Positions 26,441 through 29,599 of a stretch of DNA of 29,599 bases are shown here, one piece after another. Where the stretch lies: the IMG/VR virus record IMGVR_UViG_3300042154_000709, positions 1 to 29,599 of that record. One strand, 5' to 3'. Below the pieces are notes generated by a model. That model had not been told where the DNA came from and ran no database searches. It was given only the letters and a program-made list of their open reading frames with translations. Origin of the DNA: a virus. The first letter of the stretch is position 1. Every line of letters starts with the position of its first letter. The position numbers were made by a program, and so were the translations under genes.

Positions 26441-26953
26441 CTATTTAAACTTAAATGCAATAATAAGCAAAATAATTAATATCGCTATCGGTATCCAAAT
26501 AGGGCGGTTTTTCTTGCGTTGTGTTTTTTGTTCTGATACTTTTACTTTAGTATCGTGTTTTACGTTGATTTTATGCGTTTTAAAAGCATAACGTAGCGAA
26601 TCAGTATATTTCTTTAACTCAAACTTTAAACTATCCTTAAATCGTCTTATTTCAAGTCTTTGATTAAAGCGTGTTTTCGGGTATAAAAATACATTTTGTT
26701 TTACTATTGTATCTTTTTGGGTATAATAATACTGGAAATAAGTAGTGTCTTTAGTTTTGATTAAGACTGAATCTTTTTGAAAGTAAGTTAATGTGTCGGT
26801 AACGTGTTCTATTTTACCGCCTTTCTTTTCGTATTTACGCAAGTGATATGAAGCTGAACAACTAAACAGAAACCCCCAAGCTATTGCTGAAGCTACAATA
26901 AACAAAACTAATTTAGCAACGTCTAAGTGCGGGAAGTTTCCTTTTGTTGTCAT
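26441..26953 (-). CDS. Spanin with unimolecular (u-spanin) architecture
   Basis: This is a 170-aa protein. Residues 13-32 form a hydrophobic signal ending FLFSC, a lipobox with Cys 32 as the lipidation site. A polar 110-residue middle with short beta/coiled stretches follows (VTDTLTYFQKDSVL, FQYYYTQKDTIV), and a C-terminal membrane segment PIWIPIAILIILLIIAFKFK closes the protein. A lipoprotein start and a terminal inner-membrane anchor in one chain is the layout of T1-type u-spanins, which fuse outer and inner membranes at lysis. It is coupled to the holin (four-base overlap). Confidence 0.65.
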   Translation of the reverse strand: MTTKGNFPHLDVAKLVLFIVASAIAWGFLFSCSASYHLRKYEKKGGKIEHVTDTLTYFQKDSVLIKTKDTTYFQYYYTQKDTIVKQNVFLYPKTRFNQRLEIRRFKDSLKFELKKYTDSLRYAFKTHKINVKHDTKVKVSEQKTQRKKNRPIWIPIAILIILLIIAFKFK

Positions 26954-27381
26954 AGTTCTTTTTTTATGTTCTTAGCTTTAATAATTAAATCAACTGCTTT
27001 GTTGATGAATGAATAGCCTTTTACTTTCTCAAATGATTCGTCCATTGACTTAACCTCAATTGATATTAATACAAGTGCGATTAACTTTGTGAATAAAAAC
27101 TCAACTGATACTACCGATTTTGTAAGTTCGTTAACGATAAAATAGTCTGAAGCATAAACCAACATAGTAGCCGTAACGTAGCTTAGTATCTTAGGGATAA
27201 AACCATGTCTAAAGTTTTTCGATGTAACACCTTGTCTCAATTGTTTAGCTTTCCAAACCCCGAAGCAAGTATCTAAAACAGTCGATAAAGCAACTAAGAT
27301 AATAATGCCTTTAATGGGTGCGAAAAACACGAACAACGCTTGTAAAAAATACGTATAATAAGTAGCAATAAAAGACTTCAT
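26950..27381 (-). CDS. Holin family protein
   Basis: This is a 143-aa protein with about three membrane segments (residues 8-35, LFVFFAPIKGIIILVALSTVL; 63-80, ILSYVTATMLVYASDYFIV; 92-110, FLFTKLIALVLISIEV). TCFGVWKAKQLRQGVTSKNFRHG between the first two is a basic loop typical of the phage holin family 4/Cph1-like proteins, and the end is charged. It would form the pores that release the M15 endolysin. It comes between the connector and spanin genes with four-base overlaps on both sides. Confidence 0.8.
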   Translation of the reverse strand: MKSFIATYYTYFLQALFVFFAPIKGIIILVALSTVLDTCFGVWKAKQLRQGVTSKNFRHGFIPKILSYVTATMLVYASDYFIVNELTKSVVSVEFLFTKLIALVLISIEVKSMDESFEKVKGYSFINKAVDLIIKAKNIKKEL

Positions 27382-27887
27382 ATAAACAAAATACTATCGT
27401 TAAATCCGTTTTCTTGTGTCTTTAATGGTTTAATGTCGCTATCTGTATTTAAATGACTTGTAAACTGTGGGTACAAATCTTTGTAAGTGCGTAAATAGTT
27501 AATCAAACGAACCTCGTAAAATGACGCTTTTTGTGCGTAGTGGTCTTGAGCAAAAGCTACCTCGCTTTGTGTTACTGAATTAGAATAGTCTCCATTCTGA
27601 ACTTGTAAACCTTTGTTTTTAAGTTGGTAACTCAATCCGAAAACTGCATCTTCAGCACTTCGCCACGCTACAATTGGCTTTATATATTCGACAAGTGTCT
27701 CCTCATCTGTTGTTAATGTTTCAGCGTTATACTTAGCTAACAAATATTTGTAAAAGTAAGTGCCTAAAATAGGCTGTACACGAAGGTCGCTCTGTGTACG
27801 TATGTAAGGTGTAACGTCTTTAACATCGACATTTGCTGTAATCGGTGTTTGATTTTTTAAATACGCTTCAGTTATAAAGTAATTCAT
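27378..27887 (-). CDS. DUF6712-like head-tail connector protein
   Basis: This is a 169-aa protein. MNYFITEAYLKNQTPITANVDVKDVTPYIRTQSDLRVQPILGTYFYKYLL is the typical start of DUF6712-type (gp6-like) adaptor proteins of Bacteroidota phages. AYWRSAED-like text (IVAWRSAEDAVFGLSYQLKNKGLQVQNGD) follows near residue 70-100, and an ARG-poor helical end. It would sit on the portal as head-to-tail adaptor. The portal stop and its ATG share one base (TAATG). Confidence 0.75.
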   Translation of the reverse strand: MNYFITEAYLKNQTPITANVDVKDVTPYIRTQSDLRVQPILGTYFYKYLLAKYNAETLTTDEETLVEYIKPIVAWRSAEDAVFGLSYQLKNKGLQVQNGDYSNSVTQSEVAFAQDHYAQKASFYEVRLINYLRTYKDLYPQFTSHLNTDSDIKPLKTQENGFNDSILFI

Positions 27888-29224
27888 TATACAGTAGTTG
27901 TAGTTGTTATTGTTTCAGTTGCTATCTGTGATTTCGTTTTGTCGCCACCGTCTACTGGTGGTAAACTTGCTAATGCACGTACCTCATTTTCTGTCATTGA
28001 CTCAAGTACTTTTGTAGCAACCAATGGAGACATTGCGTTTAAAGCGTCTGTCGTTTTCTTACCCGTTCCCTCTAATTCTACGATTGTTTCATTAACAATT
28101 TGGTAGTTGTTTAGTGTGAATGTAGCTTTAATCTTAGCGATTTTAAATAAGTCGTTTACTATCTTTTCAATCTTATGGCGTTGTGGATAGATTACGTTCT
28201 TTTCAAAAATGATATACGACTGTTTGATGTCAGACCCTGAGCCAAGTTTACCACTCACACGAATACCCATTAATATCGGGTCGATTGTATGCGCTTGACA
28301 TATCTTACTGTCAATGCTTTCAGTTGTTACTTGGAATAAGTTGTCGTTGTTGTTGGTTGGTATCGCTTCAATCTTCGGAAGTTGGTCTGCATTGTTAGCA
28401 AAGAAACTTAAAACTTTACCGCCGTTTCTTGCACCTTTTCCGCTTTCAATTGTTTTTCTTAATCCTGCTTTTTCCTCTTCGCTTTGTGGCTTTTTAGGGA
28501 ACATAAAAGCAAATGACGGGAAGATAGCGTTCAAGATATTAGACTTTTGTAAGTATGACATTTCGCCATCTAAGAAAGCCCAATTAAATGCACTTGTATA
28601 ACTTGGCAAAGGGTAAACGTCTTGGCCTACACAGTTCTTTTCGTACACATATAAGCACTCTCTTTGGTATATCTTACGGTCATAAGGGTAAATAGTTTCA
28701 ATGTCAATTTGACTTGTCCAATCGTCACAAATAAAGTATGTTAATTTGTCTTTTGACGTTCTAACTTTCTCCGCTCCTATGTGCTTAACACGAATTAAAT
28801 CATTGTTTGAGTTAAACACAAGTCTAAAATAAACACGGTTGTGTAAAATGTCGTCTTTTGTTATCTTATCCAGCAACTGTTCTAAGTCTACTTTTTTTTC
28901 AAAAGCGTAAACTTCCATCTTTTCAACTGCTGTAACGCTTGAATCCGTCTTAATTTCATAACCCCCGCCAATTGTAGCGTTGGTTTTAAAGTCAACTATC
29001 GCACCATGTAAAGGAGACGTGTAGTAAAGTTGGTTAATTAATTGCGGGTAAAAGTTATCAGCACCGAAACGGATATATCCGCTAACCTGTTGACGTGCAT
29101 TAACGTAAGGTAGTGACAAATTGCCCTCGCCTACTTTCATAAATGGACTTGAAAACGATTGATAGTTGTTACTTTCAACGCTTACGCTTTCGCTTTTTCC
29201 AATGTTAAAACCTAAAAATTTCAT
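27887..29224 (-). CDS. Portal protein
   Basis: This is a 445-aa protein. NARQQVSGYIRFGADNFYPQLINQLYYTSPLHGAIVDFKTNATIGGG (about 43-90) starts the typical portal wing region. Later there are helical crown/stem parts and AHTIDPILMGIRVSGKLGSGSDIKQSYIIFEK (about 320-350), which is common to portals of this type. It forms the dodecameric DNA gate at one capsid vertex. The Thr-rich end (TETITTTTTV) is disordered. It overlaps the 116-aa gene by four bases. Confidence 0.9.
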   Translation of the reverse strand: MKFLGFNIGKSESVSVESNNYQSFSSPFMKVGEGNLSLPYVNARQQVSGYIRFGADNFYPQLINQLYYTSPLHGAIVDFKTNATIGGGYEIKTDSSVTAVEKMEVYAFEKKVDLEQLLDKITKDDILHNRVYFRLVFNSNNDLIRVKHIGAEKVRTSKDKLTYFICDDWTSQIDIETIYPYDRKIYQRECLYVYEKNCVGQDVYPLPSYTSAFNWAFLDGEMSYLQKSNILNAIFPSFAFMFPKKPQSEEEKAGLRKTIESGKGARNGGKVLSFFANNADQLPKIEAIPTNNNDNLFQVTTESIDSKICQAHTIDPILMGIRVSGKLGSGSDIKQSYIIFEKNVIYPQRHKIEKIVNDLFKIAKIKATFTLNNYQIVNETIVELEGTGKKTTDALNAMSPLVATKVLESMTENEVRALASLPPVDGGDKTKSQIATETITTTTTV

Positions 29225-29571
29225 TCGTAAATTGAGTTAGTTAAGACACCATCGACAACCATTCTGCCCTCTTCAATTTCATGCAATCCCTCAACTGGGT
29301 TTGGTAAACTAAGATTTGGAACTGTTGCACTTTCATATACTTTGTAGCTGTATTGACCTATTACAAAAGTCACATCAACTCCTTCAGCTAATTCAAATTT
29401 ATTGTATCGTGGTTTTGAAGTCGACAAGTCAGGCGCATAGAAATAGATAGGCTCTGTCGCTGTGTTAAAATCGTTTTCAAACTCGAATACATAATAAGGA
29501 TTAGATAGTGTTGAGCTTTCTGTAAGCGTCAAAACAATTGTGTTAAGTATATCTTTTTCAATGTATATCAT
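29221..29571 (-). CDS. 116-aa protein, first gene of the portal operon
   Basis: MIYIEKDILNTIVLTLTESSTLS starts a beta-rich protein with YYVFEFENDFNTATEPIYFYAPD and KPRYNKFELAEG, a pattern of a small virion or neck component. It overlaps the portal by four bases and starts directly behind the late-type motif whose full form is at 101-130 (in the overlap). A fibre- or capsid-associated role is likely, but I cannot name a family. Its first 99 bases are repeated at the left edge of the window. Confidence 0.7.
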   Translation of the reverse strand: MIYIEKDILNTIVLTLTESSTLSNPYYVFEFENDFNTATEPIYFYAPDLSTSKPRYNKFELAEGVDVTFVIGQYSYKVYESATVPNLSLPNPVEGLHEIEEGRMVVDGVLTNSIYE

Positions 29572-29599
29572 AACTATAATGTTAATCTTAAAAAAAAGT
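29473..29599. repeat. Terminal direct repeat, right copy
   Basis: These bases are identical to 1-127. The join closes the circle, with the terminator of the tail tube operon (131-158) lying just past the overlap and the late-type motif spanning it (its first box at 126-130 starts inside the copy). Confidence 0.95.

Noticed and set aside
1-29599. CRISPR arrays, tRNA or rRNA genes, insertion sequences
   Set aside because: I found no regularly spaced repeats, no tRNA-like cloverleaf text and no transposase; absence is by eye only.

Overview
The window is an apparently complete, small (29,472 bp unique) genome of a tailed, siphovirus-like phage of Bacteroidota, most likely of a Flavobacterium-type host. 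Its first and last 127 bases are identical, so it is a closed circle written with a 127-base overlap. The host group is inferred from three things: AT-rich DNA, genes without Shine-Dalgarno sites but with A-rich start contexts, and promoters of the Bacteroidota primary-sigma type (TTG/TTTG, 19-20 bases, TAnnTTTG). I see no integrase, no recognisable lysogeny repressor, no DNA polymerase and no tRNA, which suggests a lytic phage that uses the host replisome.

Almost every gene is on the minus strand, so it reads right to left. (1) Early and replication genes, about 24303 to 17715: a host-type promoter at 24274-24303 starts a chain of tightly overlapping small genes (zinc-ribbon, coiled-coil and one-pass membrane miniproteins), then a DnaA domain-IV protein, a second promoter with a structured leader, a DUF6291-like replication protein, a DnaB/RecA-like ATPase, NinG, and an ERF annealing protein behind a third promoter. 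(2) Recombination genes, 17683 to 15892: a fourth promoter with a second structured leader, a NUMOD4/HNH endonuclease, a YqaJ-type exonuclease, a small SSB-like protein with an SSB-type C-terminal tip, an HTH protein, then a terminator. (3) Middle genes, 15877 to 14893: a small membrane protein, a small Cys-containing protein and a sigma-70/ECF-like protein. (4) Late genes: terminase, receptor-binding/tail-tip proteins, tape measure, tail completion, protease-scaffold, capsid and tail tube (14914 to 138). Across the circle junction follow portal, connector, holin, a spanin with unimolecular architecture, phosphoesterase, HNH endonuclease and an M15 endolysin, ending at a terminator at 24391-24422.

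The most notable observation is a two-box motif, TGAAC - 15/16 bases - ACATTATA. It occurs five times, each directly in front of a late gene block (76-aa/terminase, 123-aa/tail-tip, tape measure, protease/capsid, portal/lysis). It does not resemble the host-type promoters of the early genes. With the sigma-like gene just upstream of the first copy, this suggests a phage-encoded sigma switch. In four copies the second box lies three bases or less from the ATG, so those messages may be leaderless. The second notable observation is a pair of leader RNAs (22069-22145 and 17577-17649) with unrelated sequences but the same predicted pseudoknot topology, each between a host-type promoter and its first gene. 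Third, two genes that look like tail-assembly chaperones lie on the plus strand inside the late region, in a 62-base divergent promoter region, and are crossed by late antisense transcription. Several genes below 60 codons are added here (for example the plus-strand CxH...CxxC protein at 24442-24576).
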